Source: Thermoplasmatales archaeon SW_10_69_26 (GTDB lineage Archaea > Thermoplasmatota > SW-10-69-26). Taken from it: a DNA stretch of 64,000 nt. The DNA is taken from assembly GCA_003009755.1 (NCBI GenBank), contig PXUB01000043.1, positions 1-64,000 on the forward strand, given 5' to 3'. The position numbers and the translations under genes were made by a program. The notes under the pieces were generated by a model that saw only the letters and a program-made list of their open reading frames with translations, did not search any database and was not told the DNA's origin. Shown here in pieces: positions 25,001 to 31,963 of this stretch. Numbering within the stretch: position 1 is the stretch's first letter; the number at the start of each line of letters is the position of its first letter.

Positions 25001-26968
25001 GGCCAGCTCACCCACGTCCCCGCCAGCGAGGTCGAGGAGGGCGATCAGGTCCCCGTGGGCACCAGCCTCCCCCGCGACCCGGACCGGCCCGCGTTCAACC
25101 TCGCCCGCCGACTGCACGCAGCCGCACCCGACGAGGCCCTCCGACTGCGCGGGGCCGACGACTGGCTTCGCGGCAAGCTCGAGTCGTTGGGCCTCGACGA
25201 GGCCCAACGCCTCACCGACGCCGAGGACAGCCTCCGCAACTCTCCCGCCCGGTGGGCCCGATCGCTGCCGCTGGAACACTACGCCCACCTCGTCGAGGCC
25301 GGCCACGCCCGGTGGGACGAGATCCCCGACAGCGCCGAGGTCGGCATCGAGCGCGACCACGCCCGTCTGCCCGCCTACCTGCAGGCCGACGACGAGCTCG
25401 CCCGGCTGCTCGGCCTGTACCTCTCCGAGGGCCACGCCCGATCCACCGACTCGGCCCACCAACTGAGCTGGCGGGCCAACGAGCCCGAGCTGGGGGGCAA
25501 GGTCGAGAGCCTCGTCCGCCGCGTCTTCGGGATCGAGCCGACCGTCGAGGAGGACGGCACGACGGTCATGCTTTGTTCCAAGCTCGCCTACCTCCTCCTC
25601 GTCGAGATCTGGGAGACCGGCGAGGACGCCGAGGACAAGCGCGTCCCGGGCTGGTGCTTCGGACTCCCCGAGTCCGGGATCCAAGCGCTGCTCGGCGGGT
25701 TCTTCGACGGCGACGGCAGCCTCAACCACGACCCGCCTCGCCTGCGCTTCGCCAGCAAGAACCGACGACTCCTCGAGGACGTCGCCACGCTGTTGCAGGC
25801 CGTGGGCGTGTTCTCCCGCTTTAACCCCGGCTCGCCCCGCGAGCCCGGCACCTCCCTCGAACAGCGCTCCGAGGAGACCGACGCCGAAGCTCCCGACCCA
25901 CTCGATCCGGTCCACCAGCTCGTGCTGACGGGCCGCGACATCAAGCTGTTCGCCTCGCTCGTCCACACCGACCACCCCACCAAGCGCGACCGCCTGGCGG
26001 CCCTCTCCGTCGAGCAGGACACCGGCCGATGGATCCAAGGCGGCGGCGTCACGGAGCAAGCCGACGAGCGCGCCCACCACCTCCTCGACCGCGTGGACAG
26101 CGTCGAGACCCGCGAGGCCGGCGACGAGCCCACCTACTGCCTCGACATCGACACCGGCAGCGCGGACCTCGCCACCAAGAACGTGCTCCTCGGCAACGGT
26201 CTCTACCAGATCCGCTGCGACGGCGACGAGGACTGCCTGATGTTGCTGATGGACGGCCTGCTGAACTTCTCGCGGGCCTACCTGCCCAGCAACCGCGGCG
26301 GCCAGATGGACGCCCCGCTCACGCTGTCGATCCGCGTCGACCCCGAGGAGATCGACGGCGAGGCGCACAACGTCGAGACCGTCGAGGAGTACCCGCTGGC
26401 GTTCTTCGAAGCGACCCGCGAACACCCCGGCCCCAAGGAGGTCGCCGAGCACGTCGAGATCGTCGAGGACCGGCTGGGCACCCCCGAGCAGTACGACCGC
26501 CTGGCCGCCACCCACGACACCGCCAGTTTCGACGAAGGCCCCCGCCTATCCGCCTACAAGACGATCGACTCGATGGAGGAGAAGATGGAGGGCCAGCTCG
26601 GGCTCGCCGAGCGCCTACGCGCCGTCGACGCCGGCGACGTCGCCTCCCGCGTGATCTGCGACCACTTCATGCCGGACATCATCGGGAACCTCAAGGCCTT
26701 CTCCCGGCAGACCGTCCGCTGCGCCAAGTGCAACTCCAAGTACCGGCGCGTGCCGCTGTCCGGCCGCTGCCGCAAGTGCAAGAACAAGCTGACGATGACC
26801 GTGCACGAGGCCAGCGTCAAGAAGTACATCGACGTCGCGCGCGAGGTCGCGCGCAACTACGCCGTCGACGACTACACCCAGCAGCGGCTCGAGCTCGTCG
26901 AGGACTCGATCGAGAGCCTCTTCGAGAACGACAAGGTCGAGAAGGCGCAGCTCACCGACTTCATGTAG
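21998..26968 (+). CDS. polC: DNA polymerase D large subunit DP2 with intein
   Basis: 1656 residues including a 507-residue intein, leaving about 1149, normal for DP2. This is the catalytic subunit of the replicative polymerase. Visible: FAGPIRAAGGTGQALSVLIAD near the front, zinc finger CSNCEIE/CPECGGRT (about 676-696), the catalytic block around RRN-CDGDED (interrupted by the intein), NRGGQMDAPL, and a C-terminal zinc module CAKCNSKY/CRKCKNK. The last residues QLTDFM form a PCNA-binding motif. Start overlaps the DP1 stop. Confidence 0.95.
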   Translation: MTSGYFDSQTTTPSIDPEDLDEHRIETDGVDVHAENLGAQRAYFERITEEAHRSFDIAKQARRRGFDPELEPEIPFAEDLASRVEALVGPEGVAERIRELADEYDRENLALTISKEIAEERFGEHEGPESALDQAIRTGLAILTEGILVAPLEGVAEVRVRENNDGTQYADVYFAGPIRAAGGTGQALSVLIADVVRRELGLGAWQATEAEVERMKEEVPAYKRAQGLQYTPPPEEIEAIIANLPVGVNGEGTESEEVSGYRDLPRVETNQLRGGACLVVAEGLTLKAPKILKHVDHLGLEGWGFLDQLVGGGDDEGDAGEDDTTEIKPVETFIKELTAGRPVFSHPMATGGFRLRYGRVRNAGLAATAVHPALTVLVDDFLAVGTQLKVERPGKGTIVTPCDEVEPPIVRLTDGTVREVDSVEEARELGITVDKILDLGEMLVPYGEFLENNKPLPRSAWCSEWWTKLLEDQGEDVPEIRDAQPALAFAVAEDTGTPLHPRFTLMWHDVDREAIVTLVDAMDEARLEAGRLVLPREEDVKHTLEALGATHEVTGDDELRLDPRCSVPVLRGAGYRVDEDQLVRAEEPPADLEDPQALAEHLSGVPLERKAPCRIGARMGRPEKAAEREMSPLVHGLFPIGNAGGLQRKIGDAANKGTIGSTGDEAFDTIDVGQRECSNCEIETLKLDCPECGGRTRPTDAEWPEPAEIELGDLVDEALDRLELNRLPDPVKGVQGLTSQRKLPEPIEKAILRAEHDVSAFKDGTCRHDMTDLPLTEFRPAEIGTPVEKLHELGYTHDVRGDELTDPDQLVDLHVQDVVVNEGALEYMARVADFVDDLLTRLYGIEAFYDLDDPEDLVGHLAVGLAPHTSGGVLCRIIGTTKAAGHFGHPFFHAAKRRNCFTGDTELLVYDDGEARKTRLDELVDPAVEDRGRPIDAHGTEAAEPDDELAVLSLDPDTGQPTRHPVTKLIRGRTQEWVEIETTTHRSITVTPDHEILVEREGQLTHVPASEVEEGDQVPVGTSLPRDPDRPAFNLARRLHAAAPDEALRLRGADDWLRGKLESLGLDEAQRLTDAEDSLRNSPARWARSLPLEHYAHLVEAGHARWDEIPDSAEVGIERDHARLPAYLQADDELARLLGLYLSEGHARSTDSAHQLSWRANEPELGGKVESLVRRVFGIEPTVEEDGTTVMLCSKLAYLLLVEIWETGEDAEDKRVPGWCFGLPESGIQALLGGFFDGDGSLNHDPPRLRFASKNRRLLEDVATLLQAVGVFSRFNPGSPREPGTSLEQRSEETDAEAPDPLDPVHQLVLTGRDIKLFASLVHTDHPTKRDRLAALSVEQDTGRWIQGGGVTEQADERAHHLLDRVDSVETREAGDEPTYCLDIDTGSADLATKNVLLGNGLYQIRCDGDEDCLMLLMDGLLNFSRAYLPSNRGGQMDAPLTLSIRVDPEEIDGEAHNVETVEEYPLAFFEATREHPGPKEVAEHVEIVEDRLGTPEQYDRLAATHDTASFDEGPRLSAYKTIDSMEEKMEGQLGLAERLRAVDAGDVASRVICDHFMPDIIGNLKAFSRQTVRCAKCNSKYRRVPLSGRCRKCKNKLTMTVHEASVKKYIDVAREVARNYAVDDYTQQRLELVEDSIESLFENDKVEKAQLTDFM
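24695..26215 (+). mobile_element. PolD DP2 intein with LAGLIDADG homing endonuclease
   Basis: Residues 900-1406 of DP2, inserted between RRN and CDGDED, a known intein site at the polymerase active site. Block A is CFTGDTELLV, block B TVTPDHEILV, the endonuclease motifs are LLGLYLSEG and LLGGFFDGDGSL, and block F-like CLDIDTGSADLATKNVLLGNG precedes the end. The C-terminal junction reads NGLYQIR then Cys: the usual His-Asn (or Gln) before the +1 Cys is replaced by Ile-Arg. Since the host gene is essential, splicing must still work somehow or the junction is read wrongly. Confidence 0.88.
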
Positions 26969-26990
26969 CTCGGGGAGGTCGGCTGCCTCG

Positions 26991-27235
26991 GAAAATTTCC
27001 GCTTCTGCGGTGTCCGCGTCATGTGGTGGGCGAGGAAATTTTCATCAAAACGGGGGGCAGCGGTATACCCGTAGCCCCCCGGACGAACGCCGTTACCGTG
27101 AGCCGATGACACAGAAAATTTCCGCTTCTACGGTGTCCGCGTCACGCGGTGGGCCAGGAATTCCTCGTCAAAACGGGGGGCAGCGGTATACCCGTAGCCC
27201 CCCGGACGAACTCCGCTACCGTCGGCCGATGGCCC
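26991..27235 (+). repeat. Structured intergenic repeat, family E, copies E1 and E2 in tandem
   Basis: Two copies, period 123 bp, starting at 26991 and 27114. Each reads GAAAATTTCC, CGGTGTCCGCGTCA, GAGGAAATTTTC (E1; decayed to AGGAATTCCTC in E2), AAAACGGGGGGCAGCGGTA, TACCCGTAGCCCCCCG and ends in GCCGATG. The first and third parts pair, as do the G-run and C-run. Related copies lie at 18851 and 49960 in the opposite orientation. Confidence 0.65.
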
Positions 27236-27398
27236 AGACCCTTGCTGTATCCCTCTCCATCTCCCCGTCTCTGTGCCTCCGTGATAGGCGTACCCACCGC
27301 GACCGTGTTGTTCGTCAACCGGACGCCGCCTCCCGTCGGCCGGGGCGCGGAGCCGTCCCAGGAATGAACCGTCCGCAGGGAACGTACCGCGTAACAGC

Positions 27399-27404
27399 CT
27401 TAAG
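27399..27404 (+). promoter_or_regulatory. TATA-like box of rtcB
   Basis: CTTAAG, 25-30 bp before ATG 27429. Confidence 0.5.
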
Positions 27405-27428
27405 AGGAGCCGGGATAAGGCCGACGTG

Positions 27429-28883
27429 ATGACCTGGGACGGCCCCCTCGATCGCGTCGACGAGTACACGTACGAGATCCCCGCCTCGTACAAGAAGGAG
27501 ATGCGCGTCCCCGGGCGGGTGTACGCCAGCGAGGGGATGCTCGACCAGATCCTCGAGGACAACGCGATGGAGCAGGTCGCCAACGTCGCGACGCTGCCCG
27601 GCATCGTGGACGCCTCGATGGCGATGCCCGACATCCACTGGGGCTACGGCTTCCCCATCGGCGGGGTCGCTGCCTTCGACGTCGAGGAGGGCATCATCAG
27701 CCCCGGCGGCGTCGGCTACGACATCAACTGCGGCGTCCGCCTCGTCCGCACCGGCCTCACCGCCGACGAGGTCGAACCCAAGATCGACGAGCTCATCGAC
27801 ACGCTGTTCGCGTACTGCCCCTCCGGCGTCGGCGAGGACTCCCAGGTCTCGTTCTCCAAGAGCGAACTCGAGGACATCCTCACCCACGGCGTCCCCCACC
27901 TCGTCGAGCAAGGCTACGGCTGGGAGGACGACCCGGCGCACATCGAGCACGACGGCGCCCACCCCGACGCTGCGCACGAGTACGCCTCCAAGAAGGCCAA
28001 GGAGCGCGGCCGCACCCAGATCGGCACGCTGGGCGCCGGCAACCACTTCCTCGAGATCCAGCAGGTCGGCGACATCGTCCGCTCCGAGGAAGCCGAGGCC
28101 TTCGGCTTCACCGAGCCCGGCCAGATCGTGTTGATGATCCACTCCGGCTCGCGCGGCTTCGGCCACCAGGTCTGCACCGACTACCTCAAGCGCATGGAGC
28201 GCTCGCGCGAGGGCATGGCAGACGAGCTCGTCGACAAGCAGCTCGCCTGCGCCCCCTTCACCAGCGACGTCGGCCAACACTACTACGGCGCGATGTGCGC
28301 GGCGATCAACTACGCGTTCGCCAACCGCCAGATGCTGACCCACCAGGCCCGGCAAGCCTTCGGCGACGTCTTCGGCGAAGGCCCCGACCGGCTCGGCATG
28401 GACATCGTCTACGACGTCGCCCACAACATCGCCAAGCGCGAAACCCACCAGGTCGACGGCGGAGAGCGCGACGTGCTCGTCCACCGCAAGGGCGCCACGC
28501 GCGCGTACCCGTCCGGCCACGTCGACGTCTCCGGGGACTACCGCGACGTCGGCCAGCCGGTGATCATCCCCGGCTCGATGGGCACCTGCTCGTGGGTGCT
28601 CGCCGGCGAGCACGGCTCGATGAAGCGCTCGTTCGGCTCCACCTGCCACGGCGCCGGCCGCAAGATGTCCCGCACCGAGGCCAAGAACACCTGGCGAGGC
28701 CGGACCCTCGTCGAGGACCTCGGCGACCGCGGCATCAAGGTCAAGCCTGCCAGCATGCGCGTCGCCGCCGAGGAGGCCCCCGGCGCCTACAAGGACGTCT
28801 CCGGCGTCGTCGACACCTGCGAGGGCCTGGGCATCTCGAAGAAGGTCACCAAGCTCGACCCCGTCGGCGTCATCAAGGGCTGA
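27429..28883 (+). CDS. rtcB: tRNA-splicing RNA ligase RtcB
   Basis: 484 residues (ATG 27429; a GTG one codon upstream is also possible). Joins 2',3'-cyclic phosphate and 5'-OH RNA ends in tRNA splicing using GTP and Mn. Metal and catalytic residues are present: YDINCGVR (Cys), GAGNHFLEI (His), HSGSRGFGHQ (His), and the guanylated His in TCHGAGRKMSRTEA; MPDIHWGYGFPIGG opens the domain. No intein is present, unlike many archaeal RtcB. Archease, its activator, is encoded at 41706, and both genes are followed by the same structured element. Confidence 0.95.
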   Translation: MTWDGPLDRVDEYTYEIPASYKKEMRVPGRVYASEGMLDQILEDNAMEQVANVATLPGIVDASMAMPDIHWGYGFPIGGVAAFDVEEGIISPGGVGYDINCGVRLVRTGLTADEVEPKIDELIDTLFAYCPSGVGEDSQVSFSKSELEDILTHGVPHLVEQGYGWEDDPAHIEHDGAHPDAAHEYASKKAKERGRTQIGTLGAGNHFLEIQQVGDIVRSEEAEAFGFTEPGQIVLMIHSGSRGFGHQVCTDYLKRMERSREGMADELVDKQLACAPFTSDVGQHYYGAMCAAINYAFANRQMLTHQARQAFGDVFGEGPDRLGMDIVYDVAHNIAKRETHQVDGGERDVLVHRKGATRAYPSGHVDVSGDYRDVGQPVIIPGSMGTCSWVLAGEHGSMKRSFGSTCHGAGRKMSRTEAKNTWRGRTLVEDLGDRGIKVKPASMRVAAEEAPGAYKDVSGVVDTCEGLGISKKVTKLDPVGVIKG

Positions 28884-28885
28884 AG

Positions 28886-29035
28886 ATTTTCTTTTTCTAG
28901 GGGCCTTGGCGCCTCTCGACCGGGGAAAAGAAGATCTTCGCCGTAAAGGAAAACCCCGGTCGAGAGCGATGCAGGCCCCATCGGCGTTGGTCTTTGACGC
29001 GGTTGGATCTTCGCGCAGGACTATCGTCACCTGAC
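28886..29035. ncRNA. Structured element 3' of rtcB (copy D; shared with archease)
   Basis: Starts 2 bp after the rtcB stop. Paired parts: ATTTTCTTTT with AAAAGAAGAT; GGGGCC (28900) with GGCCCC (28974); CTCTCGACCGGGG with CCCCGGTCGAGAG (13 bp perfect). Conserved single strands TTGGCGC and CGATGCA, then GTTGGATCTTCGCGCAGG and CCTGAC are shared with 42129-42338. The T-rich run at its left end and the A-rich run inside could also terminate transcription from both sides. Strand uncertain. Confidence 0.55.
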
Positions 29036-29232
29036 GGGCTGACCGTGCTCGAAGGTCTCGACGCCTGACCATCTCTCGGGAAAAGAGGCGTTCCGGCATG
29101 GCCGAGCAACGGGCCCGCCGATCCGTCGTCGGGCCAACGATGCTCGCGATCGCCGCGCGCCGTGTGAGGCCATACCTCGGACGTGGCAGAAGAACGAAAA
29201 GAGTGCAAGGGCGGACCACGGTGGGGCATACC

Positions 29233-29934
29233 ATGAGAGATGCGCTGATCGTCGTCTCGGAAGAGGGGTACTGGGGCGAAGAGCTGCTGGAGACGCTCGA
29301 AGGTCTCGACGACGCGGGCTTCGACGTCGAGATCGCCACGCCCAGCGGTCGCTACCCGCTGGTCGACCCCCGCAGCGCCGACCCGAACGAGGTCGGGGCC
29401 CTGATGGCCGAGCGCGTCGAGGAGCTGGAGGACGACCCCCGGCTCGAGGATCCCACACCGCTGCACGAGACCAGCGCCGACGACGTCGACGCCGTCGTCT
29501 TCCCCGGCGGTCACGGCACCGTCTGGGACGTCAACTAGGACGCCGACGCCCGCCGCCTGCTACGCGAGGCCGTCGAAGGGCCCGCCCGGGCGCTCGTCGT
29601 CTGCCACGCCGTCGGCCTCGTCGCCTTCACCCGGATGAGGGACGGGTCCCTGCTAGCCGAGGGTCGCGAGGTCACCGGCTTCCCGAACGCCTGGGAGGAC
29701 GAGATCGTCGACGAGAACGAGTGCATGCCCGACGGCACCAAGCTGCCCTACCGCATCGAGGACGAGATCAAGGCCGCCGACGGCAAGTGGGACGCCCAGA
29801 TCAGCGAGGACACGAGCGTCAAGGTCGACGGCGACCTCGTCACCTCCCGCGGCCCGGCCAGCAGCGAGGAGGCGATCAACACGCTGCTCGACGAGATGGG
29901 TATCGAACGCGGAAGCGGCGAGGACCACGAGTGA
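29233..29934 (+). pseudogene. DJ-1/PfpI family protein interrupted by an in-frame TAG
   Basis: Reading from ATG 29233 to TGA 29934 gives 233 codons with a single TAG at 29536-29538 (codon 102). Both sides belong to one protein: SEEGYWGEELLETL and VVFPGGHGTVWDVN before, then RRLLREAV, the nucleophile elbow LVVCHAVGLVAF, EDEIVDENECMPDG and LVTSRGPASSEEAIN after. The family includes glyoxalases, chaperones and amidotransferase-like enzymes with a reactive Cys, retained here. No other stop or frameshift occurs, so the lesion is recent, is read through, or is a sequencing error. TAG is a common normal stop in this window. Confidence 0.8.
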
Positions 29935-30011
29935 CCTCGTCGGAACCCGTCCGGTGACGATCGTCCTGTGCGGAGGCGGCGGATCCGCGGGGCCGGGAGC
30001 GATCGACGACG

Positions 30012-30440
30012 CTATCGTTCCGCCGGGTCGTCGAGGTCCAAGCCCTCCTCCCGCAACAGCTCGCGGACCCGCAGCCCCAGGTCGTCGCGGGCCCGGCGGA
30101 ACGCCGCCAACTGCCCGCCCTCTGGATTGTCGATCTCCCACTGCTCCGGCGAGAGACCCTCGAAGATCGGATCGTCGACGAGACCGGGTCCGATGGCCAC
30201 GACGGCGTCGGCGGCCTCCAGCTGGGCCCGCTGCACGGGGGCGGGCGCGATCCCGGTTGTGTCGATCCCGACCTCCCGAAGCGCCGTCAACGCACCCGGC
30301 AGGATCCGCCCATCGGGGTTGGTGCCCGCGCTGGCAGCCGCGACCTCGGGCGAGACCCCCTCCGCGATCGCCGCCGCCATCGGGCTCAACGCGTTGCACC
30401 GCTGGCACACGAACGCCAGCTCGACCCCCGACTCCGGCAT
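30012..30440 (-). CDS. Low-molecular-weight phosphatase/ArsC-like protein with altered P-loop
   Basis: 142 residues from ATG 30440. The N-terminus LAFVCQRCNALSPMAAAIAE aligns with the LMW-PTP/arsenate reductase signature FVCxGNxCRSPMAEA: the nucleophile Cys and SPMA follow in place, but the essential Arg of C(X)5R is Leu here. A late region (LSPEQWEIDNPEGGQ, FRRARDDLGLRVRELL) fits the family C-terminus. Either a non-catalytic homologue or an enzyme with changed chemistry. Ends in TAG; it converges on the DJ-1 gene. Confidence 0.65.
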   Translation of the reverse strand: MPESGVELAFVCQRCNALSPMAAAIAEGVSPEVAAASAGTNPDGRILPGALTALREVGIDTTGIAPAPVQRAQLEAADAVVAIGPGLVDDPIFEGLSPEQWEIDNPEGGQLAAFRRARDDLGLRVRELLREEGLDLDDPAER

Positions 30441-30534
30441 GAGACCATCAACGACCGCCGACGGCAAGAGCGTTCCGAACCCCTCGGCGCGAGATGGCAG
30501 GCTTTTTCAGTCCTGTCGTCGCTCCACTTTCCGC

Positions 30535-30816
30535 ATGGGGGAGCAGGTTTCTTTCGCCTCGACGGGGGTCCTCGCCCTCGTCGCCGCGGTCGTTCTCGTC
30601 CCGATCGCCATCGTGCAGGTCCTCGGAGCTGGGCTCACGGAAGGCCTGCTCGTCGCGCTCGTCGTGGTCCCCATCCTCCTGGCGGCCCTCTGGGTGTACG
30701 TCGACGCTCGTCGGCGAGCCGACGACCACGCCTGGCTGTGGACGATTGTCACGCTGGCGTTGCCGCTCGTCGGCCTGATCGTCTACCTGGGCGTCCGGGC
30801 GATCGACACCCGCTAG
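30535..30816 (+). CDS. Small two- to three-helix membrane protein (PLDc_N-like)
   Basis: 93 residues from ATG 30535; the longer ORF upstream is shadow of the phosphatase gene. Hydrophobic segments at about 8-30, 35-55 and 68-88. The middle and end, WVYVDARRRADDHAWLWTIVTLALPLVGLIVYL, match the short membrane domain (PLDc_N) found alone or before phospholipase D-type enzymes. Function unknown. Confidence 0.65.
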   Translation: MGEQVSFASTGVLALVAAVVLVPIAIVQVLGAGLTEGLLVALVVVPILLAALWVYVDARRRADDHAWLWTIVTLALPLVGLIVYLGVRAIDTR

Positions 30817-30852
30817 ACTATCGGTTTTGTTTTGCTTACGCCCCCGCGCCGG

Positions 30853-30882
30853 TCTCGGGAGACCGGGTACGGTCTCCCGAGA
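30853..30882. repeat. Perfect 12-bp inverted repeat
   Basis: TCTCGGGAGACC, loop GGGTAC, GGTCTCCCGAGA. Each arm itself contains the smaller palindrome GGTCTC/GAGACC. It follows the stop of the small membrane protein by 36 bp and could be a terminator; the rest of the 370-bp spacer to 31184 shows nothing further except a promoter box. Confidence 0.5.
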
Positions 30883-31153
30883 GGACGAGCTCGGAGGGCT
30901 CGTGCGAGGGAGAGTGGCAAGGTCGCGGAGCCCGAGGACGGGAACCCTCGAGGGTTGTCGACGGACACTGCCCGAAACAGCGATCCGGGCGAATCCAGCG
31001 ATCGGTCACCGGCCGATCGGTGGAGAATACGGATCTCCGATTCGTGTGAACCGTCGTCTCGGCTTCGCGTTTTCACCGCCTGAGGCCGAGCGAGAGCTTA
31101 CCCCAAGCACAGCCGGCAGTCTAGTCCTCGGCCGGCTCGGCCACGCCAAGGGG

Positions 31154-31159
31154 CTCAAG
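31154..31159 (+). promoter_or_regulatory. TATA-like box of the HAD gene
   Basis: GGGCTCAAGTAGG surrounds CTCAAG, 25-30 bp before GTG 31184; the same GGCTCAAGTAGG string precedes the OGG gene at 48712. Confidence 0.45.
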
Positions 31160-31183
31160 TAGGGGCGGACGGCTGGCTACCTC

Positions 31184-31828
31184 GTGTCCGCCCGGAAGCC
31201 TCCCTCCTCGCTCGGCGACCTCGCCATCTCGATCGAGCAGCGCGAAGACGGACTCCGCATCCTCGAGGACGAGGTCTCGATCGCCGTCGACTTCGACGGT
31301 GTCCTCTTCGAGCAATCTCGCCACGTGCGCGATCTCTTCCAGGAGGTCCACGGGATCGATCCCGGCCCGGTCGACGAGTGGCCCTGCGAGCTCACCGAGC
31401 ACCCGCCGATCAAGGACGAGGGCCTGACCAAGGAGGACACCTGGGAGGTCTTCCACGCCGTCCACAACGATATCGAGCGGCACCGCGACGACCCGCTCGA
31501 CCCCGACACGACGACGGTGCTGGCCGAGCTCCGAGCTGCGGGTCACGAGGTCGAGATCGTCACCGCTCGCGATCCAGTCAGCCGCGAGCCGACCCGCTTC
31601 TTCCTCGAACGCAACGAGATCCCCCACGACCGACTCGTCATGGGGGACAACGCGAAGACCGGCTGGGACGTGCTCGTCGACGACCTCCCCCCGCACGTCG
31701 AGCGCGTCGCCGCCGACGGCTCGCTGGGCCTCCTGCACGACCAACCGTACAACCGGGCCTACGAGACCGACGGCAACCCTCGCCGGGTCGCCTCCTTCGA
31801 GGAGCTTGGGGCCCTGTTCGGCCACTGA
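31184..31828 (+). CDS. HAD-superfamily 5'-nucleotidase-like phosphatase
   Basis: 214 residues from GTG 31184. Motif I is ISIAVDFDGVLF (D-x-D nucleophile pair), followed by a helical cap, motif II in VEIVTARDPVS (T), then FFLERNEIPHDRLVMG and motif IV LVDDLPPHVE (DD). The order and the TAR motif resemble 5'(3')-deoxyribonucleotidases and related HAD hydrolases. The first 30 residues precede the usual start, so an internal start cannot be excluded. Stands alone before a long non-coding region. Confidence 0.75.
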   Translation: MSARKPPSSLGDLAISIEQREDGLRILEDEVSIAVDFDGVLFEQSRHVRDLFQEVHGIDPGPVDEWPCELTEHPPIKDEGLTKEDTWEVFHAVHNDIERHRDDPLDPDTTTVLAELRAAGHEVEIVTARDPVSREPTRFFLERNEIPHDRLVMGDNAKTGWDVLVDDLPPHVERVAADGSLGLLHDQPYNRAYETDGNPRRVASFEELGALFGH

Positions 31829-31963
31829 TCCTCCCGGCTGTGGCCACCGCTTCCCGGCCCGCTCCACCGGAACCGCACGACGTAAGTGCCTACCGGGTCG
31901 GGGCTCGCCACGGGTAAGGGCACCGACGGAAGTGACTTATGCGAGTAGGCTCCATATATGGTT

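Noticed and set aside
21587-26515. 1642-codon ORF on the minus strand
   Set aside because: Antisense shadow of polC; composition (Gly/Val/Leu/Asp strings) is typical of such shadows and DP2 explains the region fully.
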